In this document: one piece after another, positions 8,923-18,027 of the stretch | Position numbering within the stretch: position 1 is the first letter of the stretch | Layout: every line of letters begins with the position of its first letter | Source of the DNA: Pseudomonas berkeleyensis | Lineage (GTDB): Bacteria > Pseudomonadota > Gammaproteobacteria > Pseudomonadales > Pseudomonadaceae | NCBI RefSeq assembly: GCF_014109765.1 | Contig: NZ_CP059139.1 | Location: forward strand, 62,001 to 126,000 | DNA length: 64,000 nucleotides | Direction: 5' to 3' | The notes under the pieces: generated by a model | The model's input: the letters and a program-made list of their open reading frames with translations, nothing else | Database searches by the model: none | Told to the model about the DNA's origin: nothing | Position numbers and translations under genes: made by a program

Positions 8923-9012
8923 TGCCAGCAACGACACGGCACGGCGTCCGTCTGCAATTGCCAGCGTCGATTGCAGGACGCATGACGGCGTAACACCTGG
9001 ACGCTACCATGC

Positions 9013-10485
9013 GTGCCCTTTTCCCGCGCCCTGCTCTCCGCCATGAAACCCGCACGCTTGCGCGCCGACCTGCTGGCCGGCCTGACCTCGTCCTTCGCTC
9101 TGGTGCCCGAGTGCATCGCCTTCGCCTTGGTGGCGCAGCTCAATCCGCTGATGGGGCTGTACGGTGCGTTCATCATCTGCACCATCACCGCGTTGTTCGG
9201 TGGTCGGCCGGGGATGATCTCCGGCGCGGCCGGCTCGATGGCCGTGGTGATCGTCGCCCTGGTGATCCAGCACGGCGTGCAGTATCTGCTCGCCACCGTG
9301 TTGCTTGGCGGTCTGATCATGCTGCTGTTCGGCCTGCTGCGCCTGGGCAAGCTGATCCGCATGGTGCCGCACCCGGTGATGCTGGGCTTCGTCAACGGTC
9401 TGGCGATCATCATCGCCCTGGCCCAGTTCGAGCACTTCCAGCATGACGGTCAGTGGCTGCAGGGCACCTCGCTGTACCTGATGCTCGGTCTGGTGGCGCT
9501 GACCATGTCCATCGTCTACCTGCTGCCGCGCCTGACCCGCGCCGTACCGCCAGCGCTGGTGGCGATCCTCGGCATCGGCGTGCTGGTCTACCTGCTGGAT
9601 CTACCGACCCATACCCTCGGCGACATGGCGCAGATCGCCGGCGGTTTGCCGAGCCTGGTGCTGCCGGATATTCCCTGGACGCTGGAGACCCTGTTCATCA
9701 TCGCCCCTTACGGCGTGCTGATGGCGCTGGTCGGCCTGCTGGAAACCCTGCTGACCCTGAACCTCACCGACGAGATCACCGCCAGCCGTGGCCATCCGGA
9801 TCGCGAGTGCGTGGCGCTCGGCGTTGCCAACATGACCTCGGGCCTGTTCGGCGGCATGGGCGGCTGCGCGATGATCGGCCAGACCGTGATCAACCTTGGT
9901 TCTGGCGGGCGCGGGCGCTTGTCCGGCGTGGTCGCCGGGGTGATGATCCTGCTCTTCGTATTGTTCCTCTCGCCGCTGATCGAGCGCATCCCGCTGGCGG
10001 CGCTGGTGGGCGTGATGTTCGTGGTCGCGCAGCAGACCTTCGCCTGGGGCTCGCTGCGAGTCGCCGGCAAGGTACCGGCCAACGATGTACTGGTGATAGT
10101 CGCGGTGACTGCCATCACCGTCGCCACCGACCTCGCCACCGCGGTGCTCTGCGGCATCGTCATCGCCGCGCTCAACTTCGCCTGGCAGCACGCCCGCGAG
10201 CTGTACGCCGACAGCGATATTCAGGCCGACGGCAGCAAGCTCTATCGCATGCACGGCACATTGTTCTTCGCTTCCTGCACCACCTTTCTCGCCCAGTTCG
10301 AGCCGGCCGACGATCCGCAGCAGGTGACTCTGGACTGCCGCCATCTGAGCTTCGTCGACTACTCGGCCATTGCCGCGCTGAAGACCCTGCGCGAGCGCTA
10401 CGAGCGAGCAGGCAAGCACCTGCGCGTGGTGCACCTGTCCGAACGCTGCAAGCAGTTACTCAGGCGTGCCGACACCAGCGAATGA
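9013..10485 (+). CDS. SulP-family anion transporter with C-terminal STAS domain
   Basis: An inner-membrane protein of 490 residues. The N-terminal Sulfate_transp domain (about residues 15-380) has LLAGLTSSFALVPECIAFAL, GLYGAF, and GGMGGCAMIGQTVIN. The C-terminal STAS domain (about 400-490) includes LDCRHLSFVDYSAIAALKTL. Family members carry sulfate, bicarbonate or dicarboxylates, and the substrate cannot be assigned here. The start is unsure: GTG at 9013 or ATG at 9043 (MKPARL), neither with a good ribosome site. It ends 9 bases before the convergent acetyltransferase gene. Confidence 0.9.
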   Translation: MPFSRALLSAMKPARLRADLLAGLTSSFALVPECIAFALVAQLNPLMGLYGAFIICTITALFGGRPGMISGAAGSMAVVIVALVIQHGVQYLLATVLLGGLIMLLFGLLRLGKLIRMVPHPVMLGFVNGLAIIIALAQFEHFQHDGQWLQGTSLYLMLGLVALTMSIVYLLPRLTRAVPPALVAILGIGVLVYLLDLPTHTLGDMAQIAGGLPSLVLPDIPWTLETLFIIAPYGVLMALVGLLETLLTLNLTDEITASRGHPDRECVALGVANMTSGLFGGMGGCAMIGQTVINLGSGGRGRLSGVVAGVMILLFVLFLSPLIERIPLAALVGVMFVVAQQTFAWGSLRVAGKVPANDVLVIVAVTAITVATDLATAVLCGIVIAALNFAWQHARELYADSDIQADGSKLYRMHGTLFFASCTTFLAQFEPADDPQQVTLDCRHLSFVDYSAIAALKTLRERYERAGKHLRVVHLSERCKQLLRRADTSE

Positions 10486-10494
10486 GGACGAGCC

Positions 10495-10944
10495 TCATGC
10501 GCTGAGCGTGATGGTCATGGGCTGGTAGACCAGTCCTGCGGACTCGCTGATCTCGCCCGCACGACTGAAGCCGTAGCGCTCGTAGGCGGCAACCGAGGTC
10601 AGCGAGGCACTGACCGTGACCACCTCGCTACGCGCATGCGCCAAGGCTGCTGCGACCAGTTGCCGACCAATGCCCCTGCTCTGCTGTTGCGGGTCGACGA
10701 AGAGCATGGCCACATGCCGGCCTTCCTTCAGTTCGATGACGCCCCGCACCTGATTCTCCTGGACGAACACCAGTATCAGGTTGTCGCCAGCCATGCGTTT
10801 GGCAAAGCTGTCAGGCGCCGCTATCTGGGTAAAGGTCGCCACGCCCTGCGGCGACAACGACGGTGCCACTGCTGCCATGAACGCAGAGATGCACAGCGCA
10901 CTGACGGCCTCGAGATCGCTTTCGGTCAGCTTGCGTATGCTCAT
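10495..10944 (-). CDS. GNAT-family N-acetyltransferase
   Basis: A 149-residue protein with a single GNAT fold. The acetyl-CoA motif A is MLFVDPQQQSRGIGRQLV (the pattern R/Q-x-x-G-x-G) around residues 85-102, and the C-terminal AAYERYGFSRAGE is the usual motif B region. The start at 10944 (MSIRKLTESDL) is chosen because the fold begins there and AGGAG lies upstream; longer frames have no homology. The substrate is unknown. It is convergent with the SulP gene. Confidence 0.85.
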   Translation of the reverse strand: MSIRKLTESDLEAVSALCISAFMAAVAPSLSPQGVATFTQIAAPDSFAKRMAGDNLILVFVQENQVRGVIELKEGRHVAMLFVDPQQQSRGIGRQLVAAALAHARSEVVTVSASLTSVAAYERYGFSRAGEISESAGLVYQPMTITLSA

Positions 10945-11155
10945 GTTCGTTACCTGCTCCTGGTCTGTTGAGGCGACTGATGGGGGTGGCCGGATTGATG
11001 CACTTCTCGGAACCATCGCATGAGAGCCCACCCTAAGCACTATCCTCGCTGGCAAAAGGAACAAGACTGCCGGCTGCGGAATCGGGTTTGGGGATTCGGG
11101 GTGCTTTGCCCTATCCTCGCGCCCCTTTCGAAAACGCGACCATAGGACGATACCC

Positions 11156-12622
11156 GTGTCTGCACTTCTCGAAGCCTTTTCCGGCTGGCTCTGGAGCTAC
11201 CTCGCCATTCCCATGCTGCTGCTCAGCGGGGTGTACCTGACCTATATCTGCCGGGGTGTGCAGATTCGCCTGATCCCGGAAATGTTCCGGGTCATCACCG
11301 AGCGCAATCATGGCGACAAGGAGGCGATCTCCTCGTTCAAGGCCTTCACCATTTCCGCCGCCTCACGGGTCGGTACCGGCAATATCGCCGGGGTGGCCAC
11401 GGCCATCGCCCTGGGCGGGCCGGGTGCGGTGTTCTGGATGTGGATGGTGGCGCTGGTCGGTGGCGCCACTTCGTTCGTCGAGTCGACCCTGGGCCAGTTG
11501 TACAAGTCCGAGCAGCAGTACCGTTACCACGGTGGGCCGGCCTATTACATCCAGCGCGCGCTGGGCTGGCGCTGGCTGGCGGTGGTGTTCGCGGTGATGA
11601 TCAGCATCACCTACGGCCTGGTGTTCAACTCGGTGCAGGCCAACTCCATCGTCGACGCCATGCAGACCTCGTTCGGTGGCGAAGGCGGCAGCGAGACACT
11701 GGCCTGGGGCGTCGGCATCGCCCTGACGATTCTCACCGGCCTGATCATCTTCGGCGGCGTACAGACCATCTCCAAGGTATCGGTGACCGTGGTGCCGGTG
11801 ATGGCCGTGCTGTATCTGGGCATCGGCGCGCTGGTCATCCTGCTCAACATCGACCGCGTGCCGGCGATGTTCGGCGAGATCTTCGCGCATGCCTTCGGCT
11901 GGCGTGAAATCGCCAGTGGCGGCGTCGGTGCGGCGATCATGATGGGCGTGCGCCGCGGCCTGTTCTCCAACGAGGCGGGCATGGGCTCGGTGCCCAATGC
12001 CAGTGCCACGGCCTCCGTCTCGCACCCGGTCAAGCAAGGTCTGGTGCAGACCCTTGGGGTGTATTTCGACACGCTGGTGATCTGCACCATGACGGCGGTG
12101 ATCATCCTGCTGGCCGACCCCAGTCACGCCTATGGCGACCAGACCCTCGGTGCCAGCCTCACGCAATGGGCGCTGGCCGAGCAACTGGGCAACTGGGCGA
12201 TCCACTTCCTGACCTTCGCCATCCTGCTCTTTGCCTTCACTTCGGTGATCGGCAACTACTACTACGGCGAGTCGAACATCCAGTACATGTTTGGCGGCAA
12301 GCTGTGGCTGCAGCTGTTCCGTGTGCTGGTGCTGGCTTTCGTGCTGATCGGCTCGGTGGCCAAGGTCTCGGTGGTATGGGCCATGGCGGATGTGTTCATG
12401 CCGTTGCTGGCGCTGACCAATCTGATCGCCATCCTGCCGCTGGCGGGCATCGTTGCGCGGTTGCTCAAGCATTACCGGGATCAGCGTCGCCAGGGCGTGG
12501 AGCCGGTGTTCCACCGTGACGAGATGCCGGATCTGAAGAACATCGAATGCTGGGATGGCAGCGACCATGTCACCCGCGCCGAGACCTACGGCGATGCGGC
12601 GGTGAGGGCGCTGAAGAACTGA
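11156..12622 (+). CDS. Alanine/glycine:cation symporter (AGCS family)
   Basis: A polytopic inner-membrane symporter of 488 residues that imports alanine or glycine with Na+ or H+. Family hallmarks are ASRVGTGNIAGVATAIALGG near residue 65, GGPAYYIQRALG, and RRGLFSNEAGMGSVPNASA near residue 265. The start is GTG with AGGA upstream. A strong bidirectional terminator lies downstream, between this gene and the convergent trpA. I see no glycine-riboswitch-like sequence in the 211-bp leader region. Whether it prefers alanine or glycine is not deducible. Confidence 0.92.
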   Translation: MSALLEAFSGWLWSYLAIPMLLLSGVYLTYICRGVQIRLIPEMFRVITERNHGDKEAISSFKAFTISAASRVGTGNIAGVATAIALGGPGAVFWMWMVALVGGATSFVESTLGQLYKSEQQYRYHGGPAYYIQRALGWRWLAVVFAVMISITYGLVFNSVQANSIVDAMQTSFGGEGGSETLAWGVGIALTILTGLIIFGGVQTISKVSVTVVPVMAVLYLGIGALVILLNIDRVPAMFGEIFAHAFGWREIASGGVGAAIMMGVRRGLFSNEAGMGSVPNASATASVSHPVKQGLVQTLGVYFDTLVICTMTAVIILLADPSHAYGDQTLGASLTQWALAEQLGNWAIHFLTFAILLFAFTSVIGNYYYGESNIQYMFGGKLWLQLFRVLVLAFVLIGSVAKVSVVWAMADVFMPLLALTNLIAILPLAGIVARLLKHYRDQRRQGVEPVFHRDEMPDLKNIECWDGSDHVTRAETYGDAAVRALKN

Positions 12623-12643
12623 GCGAAAAAGCGTTCAGGCATA

Positions 12644-12671
12644 AAAAACCGCTGCTGTCGCAGCGGTTTTT
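12644..12671. terminator. Bidirectional terminator between the AGCS symporter and trpA
   Basis: A 12-bp perfect stem AAAAACCGCTGC / GCAGCGGTTTTT with loop TGTC. The T tract on the plus strand and the A tract on the left side make it usable for both convergent units. Confidence 0.92.
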
Positions 12672-12694
12672 CTTTTTGGGTCGAGGCGTGTCGA

Positions 12695-13504
12695 TCAGCG
12701 ACGGGCGCCACGCACGCCCTCGGCCAGTTCGCGGCACAGGCCGAGCACGCCGTCGATGGCCTGCTGCGGGTTCTTCGCCTCGGCGATCTTGTCGATCAGT
12801 GCCGAGCCAACCACCGCGCCTTCGGCACGCTTGGCCACTTCAGCGGCGTGCTGCGGGGTGCGGATGCCGAAGCCGATGCACAGCGGCAGGTCGGTGTGGC
12901 GACGCAGGCGCGCCACGGCTTCCTCGACGTGATCCATGGTCGCCGCGCCGGCGCCGGTAACGCCGGCCACCGACACGTAGTAGACGAAGCCGGAGCTGCC
13001 GGCCAGCACGGTGGGCAGGCGGTCATCGTCGGTGGTCGGGGTGGTCAGGCGGATGAAGTCGATGCCCGCGCTCTGCGCCGGCTCGCACAGCTCGTCGTTG
13101 TGTTCCGGCGGCAGGTCGACCACGATCAGGCCGTCGACGCCGGCCTCTTTGGCGTCACTGATGAAGCGCTCGACGCCGTAGACGAAGATCGGGTTGTAGT
13201 AGCCCATCAGCACCAGCGGCGTGCTCTGGTTGCCTTGGCGGAATTCGCGAACCATCTGCAGCGTCTGCTGCATGCCCTGCTTACCGGCCAGTGCACGGAT
13301 GTTGGCGAGCTGGATGGCCGGGCCGTCGGCCATCGGGTCGGTGAAGGGCATGCCCAGCTCGATCACGTCGGCACCGGCGTCCGGCAGGCCCTTGAGGATG
13401 CTCAGCGAGGTGGCGTAGTCGGGGTCACCGGCGGTGATGAAGGTGACCAGCGCGGCGCGGTTTTCCGCTTTCAGTTCGGCGAAACGGTTCTGCAGGCGGC
13501 TCAT
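12695..13504 (-). CDS. trpA: Tryptophan synthase alpha chain
   Basis: Cleaves indole-3-glycerol phosphate to indole and glyceraldehyde-3-phosphate and passes indole to TrpB through the tunnel of the alpha2-beta2 complex. It is 269 residues, the normal length. Catalytic Glu49 (VIELGMPF) and Asp60 (PMADGP) are both at canonical positions. [14 protein letters not shown] and [10 protein letters not shown] match the family. The start overlaps the trpB stop by 4 bases, so translation is coupled in a trpBA operon read leftward. Confidence 0.97.
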   Translation of the reverse strand: MSRLQNRFAELKAENRAALVTFITAGDPDYATSLSILKGLPDAGADVIELGMPFTDPMADGPAIQLANIRALAGKQGMQQTLQMVREFRQGNQSTPLVLMGYYNPIFVYGVERFISDAKEAGVDGLIVVDLPPEHNDELCEPAQSAGIDFIRLTTPTTDDDRLPTVLAGSSGFVYYVSVAGVTGAGAATMDHVEEAVARLRRHTDLPLCIGFGIRTPQHAAEVAKRAEGAVVGSALIDKIAEAKNPQQAIDGVLGLCRELAEGVRGARR

Positions 13505-14715
13505 GCGTGCTTCTCCTGGTTGTCCTGCATGTGGTGCATCACGGTCTGCATGTCCTTGTCGCCACGACCGGACAGGTTGATCACCATCAGGTGATCCTTG
13601 GGCAGCTTGGGTGCGCGCTTGAAGGCTTCGGCCAGCGCGTGGGCGCTCTCCAGGGCCGGGATGATGCCTTCCAGGCGGCAGCAGTGGTGGAAGGCTTCGA
13701 GGGCTTCGTCATCGCTGATCGGCACGTATTCGACGCGCTTGATCTCGTGCAACCAGGCGTGTTCCGGGCCGACGCCGGGGTAGTCGAGGCCGGCGGAAAT
13801 CGAGTGGGCATCGGTGATCTGGCCGTCCTCGTCCTGCAGCAGGAAGGTGCGGTTGCCGTGCAGCACGCCCGGTGCGCCGCCGGCCATGCTCGCCGCATGC
13901 TTGCCGGTGTCGATGCCGTGGCCGGCCGCCTCGACGCCGACGATCTGCACGCCGCTGTCGTCGAGGAACGGGTGGAACAGGCCGATGGCGTTGGAGCCGC
14001 CGCCGATGCAGGCCACCAGCGAGTCGGGCAGGCGCCCTTCCTTCTCCAGGATCTGCTCGCGTACCTCGTTGCCGATCACCGACTGGAAGTCACGCACCAT
14101 GGCCGGATACGGATGCGGGCCAGCCGCAGTGCCGATCAGGTAGAAGGTGTTGTGGACGTTGGTCACCCAGTCGCGCAGGGCCTCGTTCATGGCGTCCTTG
14201 AGGGTGCCGGTGCCGGCGGTGACCGGAATCACTTCAGCGCCGAGCAGCTTCATGCGGAAGACGTTGGCCTGCTGGCGGTCGATGTCGGTGGTGCCCATGT
14301 ACACCACGCACTGCATGCCGAAACGCGCGGCCACGGTGGCGGTGGCCACGCCATGCATGCCCGCGCCGGTCTCGGCGATGATGCGCTGTTTGCCCATGCG
14401 CTTGGCCAGAAGGATCTGGCCGATGCAGTTGTTAATCTTGTGCGCGCCGGTGTGGTTCAGGTCTTCGCGCTTGAGGTAGATCTTCGCCCCGCCGAAGTGC
14501 TCGGAGAGGCGCTCGGCGTAGTACAGCGGGCTGGCGCGGCCGATGTAGTCACGCTGGAAGTAGGCCAGCTCTTCGAGGAAGGCCGGATCGTTCTGGGCCT
14601 TCTCGTATTCGGCGGCCAGCGAGTTGATCAGCGGCATCAGGGTTTCGGCGACGAACTGGCCGCCGAAGCGGCCGAACAGGCCGCGAGCGTCGGGGCCGGT
14701 GCGAAATGAGGTCAT
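13501..14715 (-). CDS. trpB: Tryptophan synthase beta chain
   Basis: The PLP enzyme that condenses indole with L-serine to give tryptophan. 404 residues, standard length. The PLP lysine is Lys93 in HTGAHKINN; the phosphate-binding GGGSNAIG is present, as is the N-terminal [14 protein letters not shown]. First gene of the trpBA operon. In Pseudomonas this operon is activated by TrpI together with indoleglycerol phosphate; a symmetric site about 105 bp upstream of the start (14808-14832) is a candidate for that control. Confidence 0.97.
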   Translation of the reverse strand: MTSFRTGPDARGLFGRFGGQFVAETLMPLINSLAAEYEKAQNDPAFLEELAYFQRDYIGRASPLYYAERLSEHFGGAKIYLKREDLNHTGAHKINNCIGQILLAKRMGKQRIIAETGAGMHGVATATVAARFGMQCVVYMGTTDIDRQQANVFRMKLLGAEVIPVTAGTGTLKDAMNEALRDWVTNVHNTFYLIGTAAGPHPYPAMVRDFQSVIGNEVREQILEKEGRLPDSLVACIGGGSNAIGLFHPFLDDSGVQIVGVEAAGHGIDTGKHAASMAGGAPGVLHGNRTFLLQDEDGQITDAHSISAGLDYPGVGPEHAWLHEIKRVEYVPISDDEALEAFHHCCRLEGIIPALESAHALAEAFKRAPKLPKDHLMVINLSGRGDKDMQTVMHHMQDNQEKHA

Positions 14716-14807
14716 GGCGTGCTCCTTGTCGACAGCGTGTGGCTGGCAGGGCGAGTGAGTGATGGGGCCATTCTATCCCCATGAGGCGCGGCGAAAAGCG
14801 ATTTGAT

Positions 14808-14832
14808 TGAGATGATTCGTCAGAAAATCTCA
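14808..14832. promoter_or_regulatory. Candidate TrpI operator upstream of trpBA
   Basis: An inverted repeat TGAGAT-N13-ATCTCA is centred about 105 bp upstream of the trpB start, and it contains a T-N11-A spacing as LysR-type sites do. The segment GATTCGTCAGAAAATC within it resembles a stretch just upstream of trpI (15500-15522). Assignment to TrpI rests on position and on known Pseudomonas biology, not on a consensus match. Confidence 0.5.
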
Positions 14833-14953
14833 CATGTTTGCCTGTGCTCCACGACACATTCCGGCACACCCTGCCGGGCACTGTAGAACTTGGCTGCGCC
14901 TGGCCAGTCCCAGCAGCTACGGCCATGGGGCCGTTCTTCCAGGGAGAAAGCGA

Positions 14954-15451
14954 ATGCACAAGGTATGGGTAGCGGGCGCGATGCTCGCTGTGTCGCTGGG
15001 CACGGCCCAGGCGCAAACACTGGATCTGCATGGCATCGGCGTATCGCGCGATGTGCCGTGCAAGGGGCTCGACGTGATCGTCACCGGCAATGGCAACCAG
15101 TTTCGTCTCACCGGCGATTGCGGCCTGGTCGAGGTAAACGGCTCCGAGCAGCAGGTGAGTTTCGGCAAGGCCGCCGGTCTGGTGGTGACTGGCGTGAAGA
15201 ACCGTATTGAGGCCGAGCGTGTCACCGGCCTTGAAGTCAGTGGCAGCGAGCACCAGATTGACACTGAGGTGCGCGGCAACGACCAGCAGCCGGCACAGAT
15301 CGCCATTTACGGTGAAGGCAACGTGCTCGATCTCAATCTCAGCGGCCCGGTGCAGATCGAGGTCAATGGCCTCAACCAGCAACTGACCTGGAGTGGCGAC
15401 GAGCCGCAGATCGAGACCACCGGCGTCGAACACCGCATCACGCAGGATTGA
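14954..15451 (+). CDS. DUF3060-type secreted protein
   Basis: 165 residues with a signal peptide (cleavage after TAQA, residue 20). The mature protein is a run of short similar segments such as VIVTGNGNQFRLTGDCG, VEVNGSEQQVSFG, VVTGVKNRIEAE and LEVSGSEHQIDTE, each about 20 residues with a G-x-x-N/H/Q turn. This suggests a small beta-helix-like repeat, as in DUF3060 proteins. The ATG at 14954 is chosen for its AGGGAGA site and the signal peptide. It sits between trpB and trpI, in the trpI direction. The function is unknown and has no clear link to tryptophan. Confidence 0.8.
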   Translation: MHKVWVAGAMLAVSLGTAQAQTLDLHGIGVSRDVPCKGLDVIVTGNGNQFRLTGDCGLVEVNGSEQQVSFGKAAGLVVTGVKNRIEAERVTGLEVSGSEHQIDTEVRGNDQQPAQIAIYGEGNVLDLNLSGPVQIEVNGLNQQLTWSGDEPQIETTGVEHRITQD

Positions 15452-15499
15452 TCGGCGCGGCAGGTTGGCGCCCGGCGGTTAACGTGATTAGATGCCCCT

Positions 15500-15522
15500 G
15501 ACTCGTCAGGAAAAATCACCTC
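15500..15522 (+). promoter_or_regulatory. Operator-like sequence upstream of trpI
   Basis: CGTCAGGAAAAATCAC here aligns with CGTCAGAAAATCTCAC in the trpBA leader (13 of 16 by eye). It ends only five bases before the trpI start codon, so it could serve autoregulation, which is common for LysR genes. It could also be chance similarity. Confidence 0.35.
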
Positions 15523-15526
15523 TCCC

Positions 15527-16408
15527 ATGAGCCGCGACCTGCCCCCACTCAATGCCCTGCGCGCCTTCGAAGCGGCCGCCCGCCTGCAAAGCGTCAGTCG
15601 TGCCGCCGAAGAGCTGCATGTCACGCACGGCGCGGTCAGCCGGCAGATTCGTGTGCTCGAAGAGCAGCTTGGCCTTGGCCTGTTCGACAAGGACGGCCGT
15701 GGCGTCAAGCTCACCACCGCGGGCCTGCGCCTGCGCGATGCCACTTCGGAGGCCTTCGAGCGCCTGCGTGATACCTGCGCCACGCTGCGCCGTGAAACCG
15801 AAGAGCGTCCCTTCGTCCTCGGCTGCCCCGGCAGCCTGCTGGCGCGCTGGTTCATCCCACGTCTGGATCGTTTGCAACGCGAGCTGCCGGAGTTGCGCCT
15901 GCAACTCTCGGCCAGCCAGGGCGAGCTGGATCCGCGCAGCGCAGAGGTGGACGCCACCCTGCTGTTCGCCGACCCGCCATGGCCGGCCGATATGCAGGTG
16001 TTCGAGCTGGCGCCCGAGCGTATCGGCCCGGTGCTCAGCCCGCGTTATGCCAACCATGCACGCCTGGCAGCAGCCACTGCCGAGGCGCTGTACGCCGAGC
16101 CGTTGTTGCACACCACCTCGCGTCCCCAGGCCTGGCCACAATGGGCGGCTGCGCAGGGCCTGGCGGTAGAGCGCATGCAGCAAGGCCAGGGTTTCGAGCA
16201 TCTCTACTATCTGCTGGAGGCTGCCGCTGCTGGGCTCGGCGTGGCCATCGCGCCGCAGACGCTGGTCGCCGATGACCTGCGTGCCGGTCGTCTGGTGGCG
16301 CCCTGGGGCTTCGTTGAAACCAGTGGCTGCCTGGCGCTGTGGACGCGTCGCGCCGACCCGCGTAGCGAGCGCCTGGCGCATTGGCTACGCGAAGAGCTGA
16401 CGACCTGA
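15527..16408 (+). CDS. trpI: LysR-family activator of trpBA
   Basis: A 293-residue LysR protein. The N-terminal helix-turn-helix reads [20 protein letters not shown], then [19 protein letters not shown], very like TrpI of P. aeruginosa. The effector domain has [31 protein letters not shown] and [14 protein letters not shown], which I also recognise from TrpI. TrpI senses indoleglycerol phosphate and activates trpBA. In the pseudomonads I know, trpI is directly divergent from trpBA and shares its control region; here the DUF3060 gene stands between them. Confidence 0.93.
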   Translation: MSRDLPPLNALRAFEAAARLQSVSRAAEELHVTHGAVSRQIRVLEEQLGLGLFDKDGRGVKLTTAGLRLRDATSEAFERLRDTCATLRRETEERPFVLGCPGSLLARWFIPRLDRLQRELPELRLQLSASQGELDPRSAEVDATLLFADPPWPADMQVFELAPERIGPVLSPRYANHARLAAATAEALYAEPLLHTTSRPQAWPQWAAAQGLAVERMQQGQGFEHLYYLLEAAAAGLGVAIAPQTLVADDLRAGRLVAPWGFVETSGCLALWTRRADPRSERLAHWLREELTT

Positions 16409-16540
16409 GCACAACGACTCTGCCACGTCGTCTCTGTCGAAGAGCGCGACGCTACTAGCGAGGTAGGGCGCGGAGTCGGTTGCTAGCATCGCCGGACTTT
16501 CCTTTCGCTCAGCGGCCTGGCCGGCTCAGACGAGGTGTCA

Positions 16541-17416
16541 ATGTCCAACCTTTGCAGCAGTTCAGCCGGTTTCTCCCCCTATACGCTGGAAGTGACCGGC
16601 AAGGGCATCCAAGAAGTCGAGCAGGCGCGGGCGGTGATACCGGCCGGCACACCGATCAACATTGCCTTTCTGGGCAACGAAGATCACGCCCAGCGCATCC
16701 AGGCGGCGAAGGTCATCCGGGCCTGTGGCGCCGAGCCGGTGCCGATCATTTCCTCGCGCCGGCTGCGCTCCGAGGCTGATCGTGACGAGCTGATCGGCGC
16801 TCTGGTGGCCCAGGCGGCGCCGAAGCGCTTCATGTTCGTCGGCGGTGACCCGGCCACGCCCGCCGGGCCGTACCAGGACTCCCTGGCGCTGCTGGCCAGT
16901 GGTGTGCTGGAGCGCCACGGCATCGATCAGGTGGTGATCACCGGTTATCCGGAAGGACACCCGAAGATCGACAGCGGCGAACTCATGCGCGCCCTGAAGT
17001 GGAAACTGGACTTTCTGCGTGAAGCTGGCTGCAGAGTGGAGATCACCACGCAGTTCGGCTTCGATGCTGAGGCGGTGGTGCGCTGGATCGAACGACTGCG
17101 CCAGCAAGGCATCGATACGCCTGTGCGTATCGGCGTGCCTGGGCCTGCCGATGTTGGCAAGCTGCTGCGCTTCGCCCGTCAGTTCGGCGTGGCGACCTCT
17201 GCCTCCATCCTGCGGCGTTACGGATTGTCGATGACCAACCTGATGCAGCGCGTGGGCGCCGAACGTTACTGGGATCAGTTGCAGGCCGGGCTGGGTGACA
17301 GGCGACTGGGCAGCATCGGCTGGCATCTCTATCCCTTCGGTGGAGTCGAGGATGGCGTTACCTGGATCAATGCCCGTTTGAGCGTTGCCGCCAGCCCCCA
17401 GGCATCGTCGCGCTAG
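16541..17416 (+). CDS. Methylenetetrahydrofolate reductase-like protein
   Basis: 291 residues forming a predicted TIM-barrel flavoprotein of the MTHFR superfamily. Recognisable parts are KRFMFVGGDPATPAGPYQDS, a loop with HPKIDSGELMRALKWKLDF, ITTQFGFD, and PVRIGVPGPADVGKLLRFAR. It is similar in plan to MetF but shorter in places and without the usual MetF N-terminus. Similar proteins occur near one-carbon and glycine-betaine catabolism genes, which are absent here, so the substrate is uncertain. The ATG at 16541 follows GAGG. It precedes the iron-regulated sigma gene but a Fur box separates them. Confidence 0.8.
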   Translation: MSNLCSSSAGFSPYTLEVTGKGIQEVEQARAVIPAGTPINIAFLGNEDHAQRIQAAKVIRACGAEPVPIISSRRLRSEADRDELIGALVAQAAPKRFMFVGGDPATPAGPYQDSLALLASGVLERHGIDQVVITGYPEGHPKIDSGELMRALKWKLDFLREAGCRVEITTQFGFDAEAVVRWIERLRQQGIDTPVRIGVPGPADVGKLLRFARQFGVATSASILRRYGLSMTNLMQRVGAERYWDQLQAGLGDRRLGSIGWHLYPFGGVEDGVTWINARLSVAASPQASSR

Positions 17417-17481
17417 AGAACGCCAGCCCTCCAAGGCCAGACATGGCGCTTGGGATATTGCCAAGCTGGCCTGGCAAAGAT

Positions 17482-17500
17482 GACAATGCAATTCATTGTC
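17482..17500. promoter_or_regulatory. Fur box upstream of the first sigma/anti-sigma/receptor module
   Basis: The 19-base site GACAATGCAATTCATTGTC matches the Fur consensus at 14 of 19 positions and sits inside an 8-bp inverted repeat TGACAATG / CATTGTCA. It ends 20 bases before the sigma-factor start codon, consistent with iron repression of that gene. Confidence 0.85.
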
Positions 17501-17520
17501 ATTTGATACGAAATCGCGCC

Positions 17521-18027
17521 ATGTCTGCCGAAGTCCAGGTGCTGGATACCCTCTACCGTGATCATCACAGTTGGCTGCAAGGCTGGCTGCGACGGCGCCT
17601 GGGCAACCGTTGCGATGCCGCCGACCTGGCGCAGGACACCTTCGTGCGCCTGCTGCGTGCCGGCAATGCGGCGAGCATCCGTGAGCCGCGCGATTACCTG
17701 GCCACCGTGGCGCGCGGACTGATGGTCGACTTCCTGCGCCGCCGCTCGCTGGAGCAGGCCTACCTCGATGTGCTGGCCAGCCAGCCGCAGGCAGAACAAC
17801 CCAGCGCCGAGCAGCAGGCGTTGCTGCTGGAAGCGCTGATGGACGTCGACCGTATGCTCGACGGTCTCGGTCGCACGGTACGCGAGGTATTCATCCTGTC
17901 TCAGCTCGACGGTCTTACCTACGCGCAGATTGCCGCGCGCCTGGGTATCTCCCTGCGTAGCGTGAACAACTACATGGCCCGCGCCGTGGAACATTGCTGC
18001 CTGTTGCAGGCAGGTTGGCAGTCGTGA
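17521..18027 (+). CDS. FecI-type ECF sigma factor (module 1)
   Basis: 168 residues. Sigma region 2 is visible at about 10-75 (DTLYRDHHSWLQGWLRRRLG, then DAADLAQDTFVRLL) and region 4 at about 110-165 (VFILSQLDGLTYAQIAARLG). It should direct RNA polymerase to the promoter of the TonB receptor gene downstream when the anti-sigma regulator signals a loaded receptor. The ATG at 17521 is chosen because sigma homology begins there and the upstream frame crosses the Fur box. The stop overlaps the fecR-like start by 4 bases. Confidence 0.93.
   Translation: MSAEVQVLDTLYRDHHSWLQGWLRRRLGNRCDAADLAQDTFVRLLRAGNAASIREPRDYLATVARGLMVDFLRRRSLEQAYLDVLASQPQAEQPSAEQQALLLEALMDVDRMLDGLGRTVREVFILSQLDGLTYAQIAARLGISLRSVNNYMARAVEHCCLLQAGWQS

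Noticed and set aside
10945..11155. Glycine riboswitch upstream of the AGCS symporter
   Set aside because: The tandem-aptamer landmarks are not seen in the leader.
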